Assembly: GCF_004000765.1 (NCBI RefSeq)
Contig: NZ_BILW01000003.1
Location: forward strand, 62,001 to 126,000
Direction of reading: 5' to 3'
DNA from: Paenibacillus chondroitinus NBRC 15376
GTDB lineage: Bacteria > Bacillota > Bacilli > Paenibacillales > NBRC-103111
Length of the DNA stretch: 64,000 nt
Shown: positions 34,966 to 45,291 of the stretch, in pieces
Layout: every line of letters starts with the position of its first letter
Position numbering within the stretch: position 1 is the stretch's first letter
Position numbers and translations under genes: made by a program
Notes under the pieces: model-generated
Seen by the model: only the letters and a program-made list of their open reading frames with translations
What the model was told of the DNA's origin: nothing
Databases searched by the model: none

Positions 34966-35273
34966 CTCGTTATCCTCCTGATGTCTGGTTTCAATTTTAC
35001 TAGTATAAAATGAAAAGCTCTTATCTGCAATTACGGAATCTAGGCGCCTTAAGCCCTTAGAAAAGGTTGATTCCGCCTACTATTTTAGTTGAAATCGCTT
35101 ACAATCCCTTGGTACATCTTACTATAATTTCTATGTAAGCTTGTAACTAACATCAGAAAGGGGCGGATAGGATCGTATATTTGGATTGATTTGGATCGTG
35201 TACCAAGAACGAATTGTCTAAGGTCAAGGTTATCCAATCGTATTGAAATTATGGGATAAGAAGGTGTGCGTGA
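34966..35273. other. 308-bp divergent intergenic region
   Basis: Contains the phosphatase promoter and, on the plus strand, a likely promoter for the SLH pseudogene: TTACAA (35099-35104), 18 bp, TATAAT (35123-35128), leaving a leader of about 140 nt in which I see no known element. Confidence 0.5.
35002..35030 (-). promoter_or_regulatory. Sigma-A promoter of the phosphatase gene
   Basis: Minus strand TTGCAG (35025-35030), 17 bp, TATACT (35002-35007). Confidence 0.6.
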
Positions 35274-37762
35274 ATGAAGCGGCTTTTATCATTATTGTCT
35301 TTCGTCCTCATTAGCTTAACTTTAATCCCGGTTACCCATGCGGCGCATGACACCGTCACTGGGAACCGAACTTCAATGGTACAACAATCAGAGAAATTTA
35401 AAGATTTAAGCGATTTACCGCAGGATATCCTAGACAAATTTGACGTTTTGATTCAAGATCATGTGTTTGATGGCGTCTCGGACCATTCGTTTGGATTAAA
35501 CGAGAAAATGAATCGGGCTCAGTTTGCCAAGGTTGCTGCGATGATCTTTGCACTGCCGATTCCTCCAAAGGTACACAATCGTCGTTTGCCGATGTGCATG
35601 CGGATGATCCAGCTAATGGCTATGCCCTTCCCTATATTGAAGCCTTAAAAACAGCCGGACTGACGAACGGAGCCGACGAGAGTGGCAAGCTGTACAACCC
35701 GGCGGGTCAAGTAACCCGTCAAGAGCTGGCTGCATTCTTGGTCCGTGGGTTGAAATGGCAGGAATCCGGGGTCACACCCACGACGGACAATACTGTAGAC
35801 GAATGGGCAAAAGGTTATGTCACGTTGGCGATTCAAAATAAGCTCATGACGAACATCGCCGTCGGAAGCTTCGGAGGCAGCGCCTCCTCTACGCGGAAGA
35901 CGCTTGCGCTTGCCAGCTTTGAAGCGAGACATGCCTTCCAAACGCATGCGGTACCTACCCCAGGCAGTTCAACCACTACGGAGAGCTTACCTCCTGGCAT
36001 TACGGTGCTGCCAACCAAGATTGAGTTGGATGAAACCGCTCAACTTAGTGTTGGGGATCAGTATTATGACGCCAATGGAAAAATCTCAACAACGGGCCAA
36101 CCGCCGGTGATCGGCCTGAAAGTGACTGGACCAAACAATTACGAGTTTACGCTGAGCCAGATCGAAACGCTATACAGCGGCGGTTATTTGGATATCTCCG
36201 CTTCAGGCGGGCTTGTGCTCGATAACCCGGTGATCGGTCAAAGTTATGCCGGACTAGGTAAAATTGTCGTTAAGGAAGTTACGTCTGAAGGAGAAGCTTC
36301 TATCACAGCCAGCCTTACTCACATTGGTGATGCAACCGCGAGTAAATCTTATAAGATTTCACCGATGCGCACTCCCTCCAGCATTGAGGTCAATACCAAA
36401 GATATGGTTGTACTCGCAGAAAATGAGCAGCCTCAAGGGTTTGTTTTTACCATAAAAGACCAATTTGGAAAAGTATTTAATGCGGCATCCGCGCTAGATC
36501 GTACTCCGTACATGATCGAATATAAGCTCGAACGGGTTTCCGGTGAACCTAGTTTGCAAAGTGCCGGGGGCATTTTTGATACTCCTTGGGGCGAGGTGAG
36601 CTCCGATTCCACCGACTCGGACAACCACATCCTGACTTGGCAGCTACCTGTAGACAAAAGCGGTGATTTGAACAAATTTATGTTCAAACCAACCCAGAAA
36701 GCAGTAAGTCCAGAAGGCTCACATTACACAATTACAGCAAGTGTGATTAATAAAAATACCGCTGAGTCGATCACCTCGGCAGCTTCTACTTTAGCGATTT
36801 ACAACTGGAAGGATTACGATCCTAACATGAAGTACGAGCTGGATATGCTGGATGATCATTTTGCTGCAGGTAAATATTTGTTCGAGCGGAATTTAATCGG
36901 CAATGCGAATGATGTTGCAGCTATGAATTCGAAATTTGCTTATTACGGCAAAGAAATCAACATCATCGCAACGGACGACAAGAACAGAAGAATCGATATT
37001 ACGAAGGTGCTCAAAGACGATAAAGGCAAGCCGATATCGATCATTCAACAAGTCTCAGCCGATGCAGACGATTCTATCCTGGCCGCCCCAAGCGTGAATA
37101 CATCAGGCATTCCCGTGTATAAAGCTTATGGGATCCAGCCGACGGAATTGTTTAACGTCAACGTAACGTTTTACACCCCAGGCGGATCCAAAACACTGAC
37201 GAAACAACAAGTGACCGTCGATTTTGCAGAGCCTGTAGCCAAAGCGGTAGCATTGAAAAATACGACGCTTCAATTCAACTTAAATACCGTATATACCATC
37301 TTCAAGGCGGACGGAAAATCGGAACAAATCAAAGGCTCTGACTATCTTGAGAGTAACCCATACGTGTGGGAGTTTTTAAAATTTAGCGACAATAATGGTC
37401 AGAGTGTGAAAACCGAAAGCGGCTTCTTTAAATATTTTATCCAGGCAACGGATCAATTCGGGTACAAATATCAGAATACCAGTGATGGTCAACTCGCGGA
37501 TTTCATCCATAACCTCGATATCCTGAAAGTTCAAATTACCATTGATACGGATAACAAATATCCGCCGAAATGGAACGTAAAAGACGAGGCATTGAAGGAT
37601 AAAATCTGGATTGACGACCACTTCCGGCTTCATTATGAGCCTGCTGCTCGGAATGCCGGTGGCTCATTTGACTATTCAAAGAAAAATTTGCAAAGCTTCA
37701 GCATCGAGCTCATTACCCCTTCCATGCAGCGCTCATGGTGCACCGTTACATTAAGTAACTAA
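35274..37762 (+). pseudogene. SLH-domain surface protein, frameshifted
   Basis: Signal peptide (VLISLTLIPVTHA), then a first SLH repeat with FGLNEKMNRAQFAKVAA. Near 35570 the frame breaks: after PPKV one base is lacking (GTA then CACAA); adding it gives KVTQSSFADVHADDPANGY, a typical second SLH start, and the frame runs on to 37762, giving about 829 residues in all. The second and third SLH repeats (YIEALKTAGLTNG, TRQELAAFLVRGL) end near residue 200; the rest is beta-rich with bacterial Ig-like stretches and no catalytic motif. Either a recent mutation or a sequencing slip. The last 10 residues may also be in a shifted frame. Confidence 0.85.
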
Positions 37763-37858
37763 GGTATACCTGCGTAAAAAATCTTTAGGCTGAATCTCAC
37801 CACTAAGCCCTTCAGTAGCGCTGAATTCGCAGCACGCTGCGGTTTATCACTCCGCGAA

Positions 37859-38037
37859 GGGAACTCCAGGGCTCTTATTTCTTGGAAATGCGCCCTTTAA
37901 AGCGCGGAGGGGAACTGGGGGCTCTTATTTCTTCATATTTGGCTTTAAACCAGCCAAATGTAAAGAAATAAGACCTTGCAGTTCCCCTACATCCGCCAAC
38001 TCCTAGCTATGCGCCGAAATAGCGGACTCTAGTTCCC
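37859..38037. repeat. Four-unit intergenic repeat element, copy B
   Basis: GGGAAC units at 37859 and 37910 (plus) and 37981 and 38032 (minus, as GTTCCC), offsets 51, 71 and 51 bp. Units 1 and 2 read GGGAACT-N5-GCTCTTATTTC; units 3 and 4, read on the minus strand, continue to CTTATTTC and CCGCTATTTC. Same architecture as copy A (50/70/51). Confidence 0.75.
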
Positions 38038-38092
38038 TTCCTCTCCCTGAATGCAAGCCTCTTGCTCCACTCGCCTGTCTTCCTCAGATAAA

Positions 38093-38129
38093 AAGAAACG
38101 ACAGCCTCAACACAGGCCGCCGTTTCTTC
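38093..38129 (-). terminator. Intrinsic terminator of the SDR gene
   Basis: AAGAAACG-CAGCCT / AGGC-GCCGTTTCTT with small mismatches; the minus strand continues with TTTTTATC. Confidence 0.75.
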
Positions 38130-38133
38130 TCTT

Positions 38134-38901
38134 TCAACGATAGATTGGAGCCCCCAAGGGTGCCGATCGCGCTCCCCCGTCAACGGTAATTTCCGCGCCC
38201 TGCACGAATGAGGAGTCATCGGAAGCGAGAAACAGTAAAGCGTTGGCTATCTCCTCCGGATCCCCCATTCGGTTCAGCGGAATGGTACGCGCTTGAGCAC
38301 CCTCAAGCTTCGCGGTTTCTTCCGGCGTCGATTTCTTCCAGATCGGCGTGCGCGTCGCCCCTGGCACCACCGTGTTCACGCGAATCCCCCGCGGCGACAA
38401 CTCGGTGACCAACACTCTTGCCATGCTGCTGATAGCCCCCTTACTCGCCGCATAGGCAGCTCTTCCCGGTGCGCCGTCCGTTGCGCGTGTGGAGCCGGTC
38501 AAGATAACCGACGCCCCTTCCTTCAAATACGGCAAAGCGCATTGTACCGTGAAGAAGGAGCCTGTCACGTTAATTTTGAGAACTTCTTCAAAGACGGAAA
38601 ATTCTGTGCCGCCTAATGGCGTTGCCGATGAAATGCCCGCATTCGCATATACGATGTCTAGTCCACCGAAAGCGGCGACAGCTTGAGATAACGCTTTATC
38701 CATGCTTGCCGGATCCGTTGCATCCGCTTGAAAGGCCAGGATATTCGGGCCAAGCTGTTCAGCCACTTCATTTAAGGTATTTTGATTACGGCCCGTAATC
38801 ACGACCTTTGCACCTTCAGCGATGAACAGTTTTGTGGTTGTCAATCCTATCCCGCTATTACCTCCTGTAATTAATGCCACTTTGCCATCCAGTTTTCCCA
38901 T
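38134..38901 (-). CDS. SDR family oxidoreductase (classical)
   Basis: 255 residues from the ATG at 38901 (AAAGGAG upstream), the usual classical SDR length. LITGGNSGIG cofactor loop, YANAG, catalytic Ser in LTGST and YAASK, VVPGATRTPIW, and a closing TVDGG. NAD(P)-dependent oxidoreductase of unknown substrate. Monocistronic and divergent from the AraC-type sensor gene, so possibly unrelated to it. Confidence 0.93.
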   Translation of the reverse strand: MGKLDGKVALITGGNSGIGLTTTKLFIAEGAKVVITGRNQNTLNEVAEQLGPNILAFQADATDPASMDKALSQAVAAFGGLDIVYANAGISSATPLGGTEFSVFEEVLKINVTGSFFTVQCALPYLKEGASVILTGSTRATDGAPGRAAYAASKGAISSMARVLVTELSPRGIRVNTVVPGATRTPIWKKSTPEETAKLEGAQARTIPLNRMGDPEEIANALLFLASDDSSFVQGAEITVDGGARSAPLGAPIYR

Positions 38902-39026
38902 TTCTCGGCTCCTTTGCATACTCCTTTGATCCGGTATGTAAATCGAATCGTAACACTACTGCAGAATTTAATATTGTGTAAAATTCCCCAATTCATTCAT
39001 TGGACGATCTATCGATGTCATCAATC

Positions 39027-39040
39027 GTATTCACGAATAC
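39027..39040. promoter_or_regulatory. Palindrome in the SDR / AraC divergent region
   Basis: Perfect GTATTC-AC-GAATAC, 109 bp before the AraC-type start. Possible operator; no other support. Confidence 0.3.
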
Positions 39041-39148
39041 AAGCATGATCCGTGTTGATTTGGCATATAACGTACGACAGTGAGCGCAATACAACGTGGT
39101 GGAAGCGTAATTACATGGCATTATGTATTACTTTTGAGGAGCGTTTGT

Positions 39149-41365
39149 ATGACAAAACCATGGTTTTATCGACTTTTGTTCTCGTATTTGCCTGTATTTT
39201 TTATGATCACCTCCGTCCTTATTGTGCTTATTATTCTATCCATCAGCCACTTGTCCAAAAGAGAAGCTGAAAATGCAAATCAAACCTATGCTTTACATAT
39301 CATGCAGTCCGTGGATTATACCTTGAAAACGATCGATGAGTATGTCATCAAGGAGCTGCAGACTAATCAACGGATCGACCAGTTCTTTGACAACAAATTG
39401 GAGGGAAATCCCTATTACTCCGCCTACGAAGTTACAGAATTAATTCGGGGGATGATGAATTACAACAAGTTCATTGATTCCGTTTATTTTTACCGGGCTT
39501 ATGATCAAATGGTGATTAGCCCCAACACGATGATAACGGCAGATCGTTTTGGAGATAAATCGTTTATCGATGAGATGATGAAAAGCCCTTCGCAATATGA
39601 ACTGACAAATCAGCGGCAATATAAAGAATTTACAGAGATGGATCAACGCAAGGTCGTTATTTCGCTAGTACGAAAGTTCCCTCTTTTATCCGGGCAGAAA
39701 GGCATTATTGTAGTCAACATCAGTATGGACGCTATTGTAGGAATGATTCGTGATATGTCCAATACAAAAATCAGTTTCATTCAAGTCTATGATCCCGCAG
39801 GCAACCAGCTGTTGGCTTCCGAAAATGGGCATGCAATTACAGGGTCTGAATTGACCCGCATCCATTCCAACTATACGAACTGGGAATACCGCAGTGGACT
39901 TAATGATCAATATTTGTATACCTTCACTTCTGTTTTCTCCTATGTCTGGATTGGATTGGGACTGGTTATGATTGTACTTGGCGGTGTCTGGATGACCTAT
40001 GTGACCCATCGTAATTACAGGCCCATTCAATTAATAATGTCGCGTATCCATGCCATCTCGGACCTGCAATCGATGAGTATCGAAGGTAAGAAAAAAGATG
40101 AATTCCAGTATATTGATCGAGCCATCAGCAACCTCATGGAAATATCCAGCCGTTATGAGAAGCAGCATGAGGAAGATATCGTATTCAGGCGGAGGCATTT
40201 TTTCAAAGAGTGGTTGGAAGGCAGCCGGACGGTCGAATATGATGACTGGAAAGTCGAGATGAATCGCCTGCACTTGCCTACCGGCTTCGGTCGGCTTACT
40301 GCGGCAGTTATTGAAATGGATAAATATATGGAAATATGCCGAATGTTTTCTGAAAAAGATCAGGAACTGCTCAAATTTGTCCTAAGCCGGGTCGTTTATG
40401 AAACAGCTGAATCGTTTGGTCTCACCGTTTGGGCGGAGTGGATGGCTACACACAGGTTAAGTGTTGTGATATTTACAGATGAGGATGTTAAAAACAGTGA
40501 GAAACAGACAGCCAATTTATGTGAAAACATTCGCTCCTGGGTCGAACAGCATCTGCATTTCCGCATTACACTCGGTGTCGGGCATGTGGTAGGACAAGTA
40601 CAGGAACTGGTTCATTCCTATGAGGCAGCCACCCACGTGCTCCGCTTTAAATCTACATTAGGAACGAATCGAGTGCTATATCACTGGGAAGCCGAGGCAT
40701 CCACGGAGAAAGAAATGTATAAACATCTGCCTTTGATCAAATCGCTGGCTCAATCGTTTCGTTTGGGGGACGAGGGTTGGAAGGCGGCGTTGGAACAATT
40801 TTTCACCGACTTAAAGGTCGGGTTATTATCCTACGATGAGATTCGCAACCTCATGAATTACTTCGCTTATCATTTACATCGGGAGATGATCGAGCTCTCA
40901 GCTGATCTGCAGGAGTCCATACAAATTGCACTTCCTCAGCTCCATGATGCCACTCAACAATTCGATACAATTGAAGAACTATATGCCAGTTGTTTTCATT
41001 TGTTAGACCAAGCCTCTCAGCGGATGGCCGATATTCGTGAAGTTAAGAGCAATCATGCCGTCATGCGCCAAATTCGCACCTATGTGGAGACACATTATGC
41101 AGATCCAGAGTTGTCACTTTCCTCGCTAAGTGAGCAATTTCAGCTGCATGCCTCACAGATCAGCCGTGCCTTCAAAGAGGAATTTGGCGAGAAGTTCGTT
41201 GATTATCTTGTAAAAATCCGAATGGAACAAGCGCAGCATTTGCTCCAAAGCAGTCGCCATTCCGTGCAGGAGATCGGAGTTCAAGTCGGATACACGCATG
41301 CCATTTCATTTATTCGCGCTTTCAAGAAATTTACGGGCGTTACGCCTGGCGATTATCGGAAGTAA
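39149..41365 (+). CDS. Membrane-bound AraC-family transcriptional regulator
   Basis: 738 residues from the ATG at 39149 (GAGGAG seven bases upstream). Membrane segment at about 8-30, extracellular Cache-like sensor of about 230 residues, second membrane segment near 270-295 (VWIGLGLVMIVLGGVWM), cytoplasmic linker, then a C-terminal AraC DNA-binding domain of about 95 residues (LSLSSLSEQFQLHASQISRAF and IGVQVGYTHAISFIRAFKKF). This design is common in Paenibacillus beside sugar ABC importers and senses an extracellular sugar. The importer genes start 220 bp downstream, so it is probably their activator. Confidence 0.93.
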   Translation: MTKPWFYRLLFSYLPVFFMITSVLIVLIILSISHLSKREAENANQTYALHIMQSVDYTLKTIDEYVIKELQTNQRIDQFFDNKLEGNPYYSAYEVTELIRGMMNYNKFIDSVYFYRAYDQMVISPNTMITADRFGDKSFIDEMMKSPSQYELTNQRQYKEFTEMDQRKVVISLVRKFPLLSGQKGIIVVNISMDAIVGMIRDMSNTKISFIQVYDPAGNQLLASENGHAITGSELTRIHSNYTNWEYRSGLNDQYLYTFTSVFSYVWIGLGLVMIVLGGVWMTYVTHRNYRPIQLIMSRIHAISDLQSMSIEGKKKDEFQYIDRAISNLMEISSRYEKQHEEDIVFRRRHFFKEWLEGSRTVEYDDWKVEMNRLHLPTGFGRLTAAVIEMDKYMEICRMFSEKDQELLKFVLSRVVYETAESFGLTVWAEWMATHRLSVVIFTDEDVKNSEKQTANLCENIRSWVEQHLHFRITLGVGHVVGQVQELVHSYEAATHVLRFKSTLGTNRVLYHWEAEASTEKEMYKHLPLIKSLAQSFRLGDEGWKAALEQFFTDLKVGLLSYDEIRNLMNYFAYHLHREMIELSADLQESIQIALPQLHDATQQFDTIEELYASCFHLLDQASQRMADIREVKSNHAVMRQIRTYVETHYADPELSLSSLSEQFQLHASQISRAFKEEFGEKFVDYLVKIRMEQAQHLLQSSRHSVQEIGVQVGYTHAISFIRAFKKFTGVTPGDYRK

Positions 41366-41584
41366 GCTTTGCAAGGCCATTTTATCAAGAAATGTCTATC
41401 GTTAATTGTTGTTTATTCACCTTTGCACCAATTCACGAAAGCCTTGTATAGCAAGGGATTCAAAAGAGTTTACTCCCTAATTCATGTATATTGAGGATGG
41501 TGGCGCTTCTAGAGTACATTGATTCCATCGACGGCAAGGTAGCATGGGATGGTTCAATAAATACTCGAAAGGAGGTGCCGCAAC

Positions 41585-42565
41585 ATGCCGCATACACCGC
41601 TGGACAATACGCAAACAGTCCCCATGATGACAGCTCACAGATCTGCCCGCCATAAGGCCAAGTTGCTGCAGCCCCGTCGACGTCTCAAACAAAATATGCC
41701 TTTATTAATGATGTTTGTCCCGGTCATTGCTTATTTTATTATTTTTCGGTATTTTCCAATTTTAGGTAACCTCATTGCGTTCAAAAACTATAACTTGATG
41801 GAAGGCATCTGGGGAAGCCCATGGGTTGGCCTCAAACATTTCAAGACACTTTTCACCCAACCCCAGACCTTGACGATCATCCGTAATACGGTCACTTTGA
41901 GCTTATTAAGTATTATCGCCGGGTTCCCTTTCCCAATTATTATTGCCATCCTACTGAATGAAGTTCGTGCCTTGCGTTTCAAAAAGGTTGTGCAGACACT
42001 GATCTATATCCCTCACTTCTTTTCATGGGTTATTGTCGGAGGGATTGTCGTTACGATATTCTCCCAGCAATCCGGTATCATTAACAAGCTGCTGGAGCTA
42101 TGGACCGGTCACACTACTGCTTTCTTGTATCAGGAGCATAGCTGGATAGCGATCTTTCTCGGTTCCGGGATCTGGAAGGAAGCCGGTTGGGGAGCGATCA
42201 TTTACTTGGCGGCTCTTACCTCCATCGATACACATCTGTATGAAGCCGCTAGCATCGATGGAGCTTCCAAATGGAGGCAGATCTGGCACGTCACCCTGCC
42301 TGGTATTCGCAGCACGATTATTCTCATGCTGATTCTGAGTATGGGGAATGTCATGGAAGTCGGCTTTGATCACGTGTACACCCTCCAAAATGCAGCTGTT
42401 TCGGATGTCTCAAGTGTCATTAGCACCTATATCTTTATCGTAGGTGTTCAGGGTGGACAGTTCAGTTTGACTACGGCTGTCGGGTTGTTTGAATCTCTGG
42501 TCGGCTTCTTCTTCGTCGTCCTTGCGAATCAACTGGCCCGTAAATTCGATCAAGGACTGTGGTAA
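41585..42565 (+). CDS. Sugar ABC transporter permease, LplB type
   Basis: 326 residues; basic N-terminus, then about six membrane segments. The EAA loop reads YEAASIDGASKWRQIWHVTLPG, the contact site for the ATPase. AAAGGAGG before the ATG. First gene of the permease-permease-binding protein set. No ATPase gene nearby: these systems usually borrow an MsmX-type ATPase encoded elsewhere. Probable substrate is an oligosaccharide released by the large glycosidase downstream. Confidence 0.94.
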   Translation: MPHTPLDNTQTVPMMTAHRSARHKAKLLQPRRRLKQNMPLLMMFVPVIAYFIIFRYFPILGNLIAFKNYNLMEGIWGSPWVGLKHFKTLFTQPQTLTIIRNTVTLSLLSIIAGFPFPIIIAILLNEVRALRFKKVVQTLIYIPHFFSWVIVGGIVVTIFSQQSGIINKLLELWTGHTTAFLYQEHSWIAIFLGSGIWKEAGWGAIIYLAALTSIDTHLYEAASIDGASKWRQIWHVTLPGIRSTIILMLILSMGNVMEVGFDHVYTLQNAAVSDVSSVISTYIFIVGVQGGQFSLTTAVGLFESLVGFFFVVLANQLARKFDQGLW

Positions 42566-42582
42566 GAAAGGAGCCTCCCTTC

Positions 42583-43458
42583 ATGAAACCAGCATGGGAT
42601 GAGAAAATCTTTTATACATGCAACTATCTATTCCTGGGACTTGCAGCTTTAAGCTGTGTACTTCCCTTGCTTCACATCATTTCTCTGTCGCTGAGCAGCT
42701 ATCAAGCAATTGTATCCGGGCATGTCTCCCTCTGGCCGCAAGGCTGGACCATGGAAGCGTATAAAGCTTTATATACGGGCACGAATATGGTAAAAGCTTT
42801 CCGCAACAGCATCGTGATTACCGTTGTAGGCGTAGTGCTCAGCATGTGGTTTACGATCATGGCGGCTTATCCGTTAGCCAAGAAATATTTCTACGCGCGC
42901 CGTTTTTTTACACTGGCTATTGTATTTACCATGCTGTTCGGGACGCCATTAATTCCTCTTTTTCTGATTGTGAAAAGTCTTGGCTTACTGGATACTTACG
43001 GCGCCATCTGGATGCCCGGACTGATCAGTGCATTTAATATGCTCGTGCTTCGGACCTTCTTCATGAACGTGCCTGAGGAGCTTGAAGAAGCAGCGCGTAT
43101 GGATGGTTGCGGTGAATGGCGGCTTCTCACGCGGATCATTCTCCCTCTATCCCTCCCTGTTTTGGCAACGTTGACTTTATTTTATGGCGTCGGATACTGG
43201 AATTCCTTCTTACATGTCCTCATGTTTATCAATGACAGCACTCGGATGAACTTGGCGGTTATGATTCAACAAATGGTTGCCAGTCAATCCATACTTCAAG
43301 AGCTTAACTCCGTAAGACCGGATGACCTGCAGCAAATGACACCGGAATCCATCAAAGCGGCCGGCGTAATCGTACTCATCGTGCCTATGCTCATCGTCTA
43401 TCCATTCTTGCAGAAGTATTTTGTCAAAGGGGTTATGATCGGCGCCATTAAAGGATAA
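42583..43458 (+). CDS. Sugar ABC transporter permease, LplC/YtcP type
   Basis: 291 residues from the ATG at 42583 (GAAAGGAG upstream; the start comes 17 bp after the first permease's stop). About six membrane segments and the EAA loop EEAARMDGCGEWRLLTRIILPLS. Partner of the upstream permease; the two form the channel. The C-terminus KGVMIGAIKG is typical of the family. Confidence 0.94.
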   Translation: MKPAWDEKIFYTCNYLFLGLAALSCVLPLLHIISLSLSSYQAIVSGHVSLWPQGWTMEAYKALYTGTNMVKAFRNSIVITVVGVVLSMWFTIMAAYPLAKKYFYARRFFTLAIVFTMLFGTPLIPLFLIVKSLGLLDTYGAIWMPGLISAFNMLVLRTFFMNVPEELEEAARMDGCGEWRLLTRIILPLSLPVLATLTLFYGVGYWNSFLHVLMFINDSTRMNLAVMIQQMVASQSILQELNSVRPDDLQQMTPESIKAAGVIVLIVPMLIVYPFLQKYFVKGVMIGAIKG

Positions 43459-43500
43459 GTCGGAAGACCTTGAAATCGAATTATCTAAGGGGGTATTTCC

Positions 43501-45174
43501 ATGTTCATGGTACCAAAGGGTCATCGGAAAGCCATACTAGCCACACTCGTCTGTGCCGCCGTCTTGGCAGGCTGTTCCACGCCCAAAGTTGACGATCCAA
43601 GAGCATCATCAAGTCCGAATGCGACCCCGGGAGCTGAATCTGCGCAAAGAGGAGCGATTAACGTTTCCGTGTATGATCGGGGGAATATCCCTCCGGAGGA
43701 AGGCAACTGGGATAAAAATCGTTGGGTGGATTGGATCAACAAGAACGGTCCCGTCGATGTGAAATATACACCAGTCCCCCGCTGGGAGTCGTTCCCGAAA
43801 TTTAATGCCTTGTTCGCTTCAGGAAGCGCGCCGGATTTGATTCTGGAGTATGATGCCAATTACAGGAACAGCTGGTATTCGCAGAAACTGTTGATGCCGA
43901 TCGATGAGATGGTTGACAAATACAGCACAACCTACAAACAAATTCTTGAGAAGTATCCGCTCCTGCGCAAAATTGGAACCAAGGAAGACGGTAAACTGTA
44001 TGAAATTGGACGCTTGAATGTCGTGGCTCCGCATCATCGTCTTTTAATTCGTGAGGATTGGCTAGAGAAACTGAATCTGCAAGTCCCAACGACGACGGAA
44101 GAATTATATAACGTGGCCAATGCCTTCGTGAACCAAGATCCAGACGGTAATGGTAAAAAGGATACGTTCGGTATCAACCTGAGTGGTGTCGGCTTCTCCG
44201 TGATCAGCCATATCTTCGGGCGTTCGATTGACTGGGCTGAACAAAACGGTGCTTTCGTTCATGACTGGGATCGTCTTCAAGCGTCCGTCGAATTCCAGAA
44301 ACGTTTGTTTGACAACGGTTTAGTGGATAAGGACTTTCTTACCGATAAGAACGGACAAAAGGCAATCCAAGATTTTATGAATGGAAAATTGGGGATTTTT
44401 GCGATCGACAGTGCCTGGTTTACCATCTCAAACTATGAAACGTTGAAGAAAAACAACCCCACGGCAAAGGTCATTCCCATGGCCTTACCAAAAAGCCAGT
44501 TCGGCCAGTTCAGCCCAATTATCAGCACACCTGTGCAAATGGTCGGTGTCGTCAACGCCAAAGCTAAAGATCCGAAAGCGATTATGCAGTATATCGACTG
44601 GATGGTAGATCCCGAGCACGCCAGCTTGCTGAAAAATGGCATCGAGGGTACACACTCACAAAAAGGCTCGAATGGCTGTTTGCAGCCTATCGACACGGAG
44701 AAAAATAAGAAAGAACTTTACACCGATGATTTGAACATGATGCGATCCGATCTGCTGCTCGGCAAATGCGCGGAAGTGTATCTCGTGAATCTTCGACCGG
44801 AAGTGCCTACGCAAAAAGAGCTGCTCGATATCAATCTCAAATCCAAAGAAATTTATATCAATAAAGATCGTCCGGTTCCTTCGCTCGGTAACGACTTCCT
44901 GCCGGTTTTGCCGGATGACCTGCAAGCGATTGTCAAAAGCACAAGCAAGTCCAACAATATCGACAAAGGTGACATTTGGCTGAAAGCTTTGGTTGGCGGC
45001 TCCGGTTACACCGCACAGCAAGCTGTGAAAGATGCCAAAGATGTCTGGGAAAAGGCCGGCGGCAAGCAAGTCGATGATTATTATGCCAAATGGTACGAGA
45101 ACAACAAAACGAAAATATTTAGTATTGATGATTTATACAAATTCGCTGAACAATCTCAGAATGAATTGAAATAG
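43501..45174 (+). CDS. Extracellular solute-binding lipoprotein of the sugar importer
   Basis: 557 residues. Lipobox VLAGC (Cys25) anchors it outside the membrane; the mature protein is a family 1-type binding protein of the LplA/YtcQ group (about 550 residues is usual), with DLILEYDANYRNSWYSQKLLMPIDEMVD and NDTFG-like DPDGNGKKDTFGINL. AAGGGGG before the ATG. Follows the two permeases by 42 bp. A hairpin without T tract follows the gene and may protect its mRNA. Confidence 0.94.
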   Translation: MFMVPKGHRKAILATLVCAAVLAGCSTPKVDDPRASSSPNATPGAESAQRGAINVSVYDRGNIPPEEGNWDKNRWVDWINKNGPVDVKYTPVPRWESFPKFNALFASGSAPDLILEYDANYRNSWYSQKLLMPIDEMVDKYSTTYKQILEKYPLLRKIGTKEDGKLYEIGRLNVVAPHHRLLIREDWLEKLNLQVPTTTEELYNVANAFVNQDPDGNGKKDTFGINLSGVGFSVISHIFGRSIDWAEQNGAFVHDWDRLQASVEFQKRLFDNGLVDKDFLTDKNGQKAIQDFMNGKLGIFAIDSAWFTISNYETLKKNNPTAKVIPMALPKSQFGQFSPIISTPVQMVGVVNAKAKDPKAIMQYIDWMVDPEHASLLKNGIEGTHSQKGSNGCLQPIDTEKNKKELYTDDLNMMRSDLLLGKCAEVYLVNLRPEVPTQKELLDINLKSKEIYINKDRPVPSLGNDFLPVLPDDLQAIVKSTSKSNNIDKGDIWLKALVGGSGYTAQQAVKDAKDVWEKAGGKQVDDYYAKWYENNKTKIFSIDDLYKFAEQSQNELK

Positions 45175-45186
45175 AACGAAGGAGTA

Positions 45187-45221
45187 GCGGTGCTCCTAGG
45201 TTTGCAGAGTCGGAGCACCGC
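45187..45221 (+). other. Intercistronic hairpin without T tract
   Basis: Perfect 10-bp arms GCGGTGCTCC / GGAGCACCGC between the binding-protein and glycosidase genes. With no T run it is more likely an mRNA-stabilising or partially terminating structure that lets the binding protein be made in excess. Confidence 0.6.
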
Positions 45222-45291
45222 CTATACATGACGTGGACCCCGGATAGGATTAGGGAATCCTATTGATCATCTCATTCATTTGGAGGTAATT

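Larger units (their letters stand above)
37763..38133. other. 371-bp region between convergent genes
   Basis: Holds repeat copy B (37859-38037) and the SDR terminator (38093-38129). I see no clear terminator for the SLH gene itself and no small gene. Confidence 0.6.
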
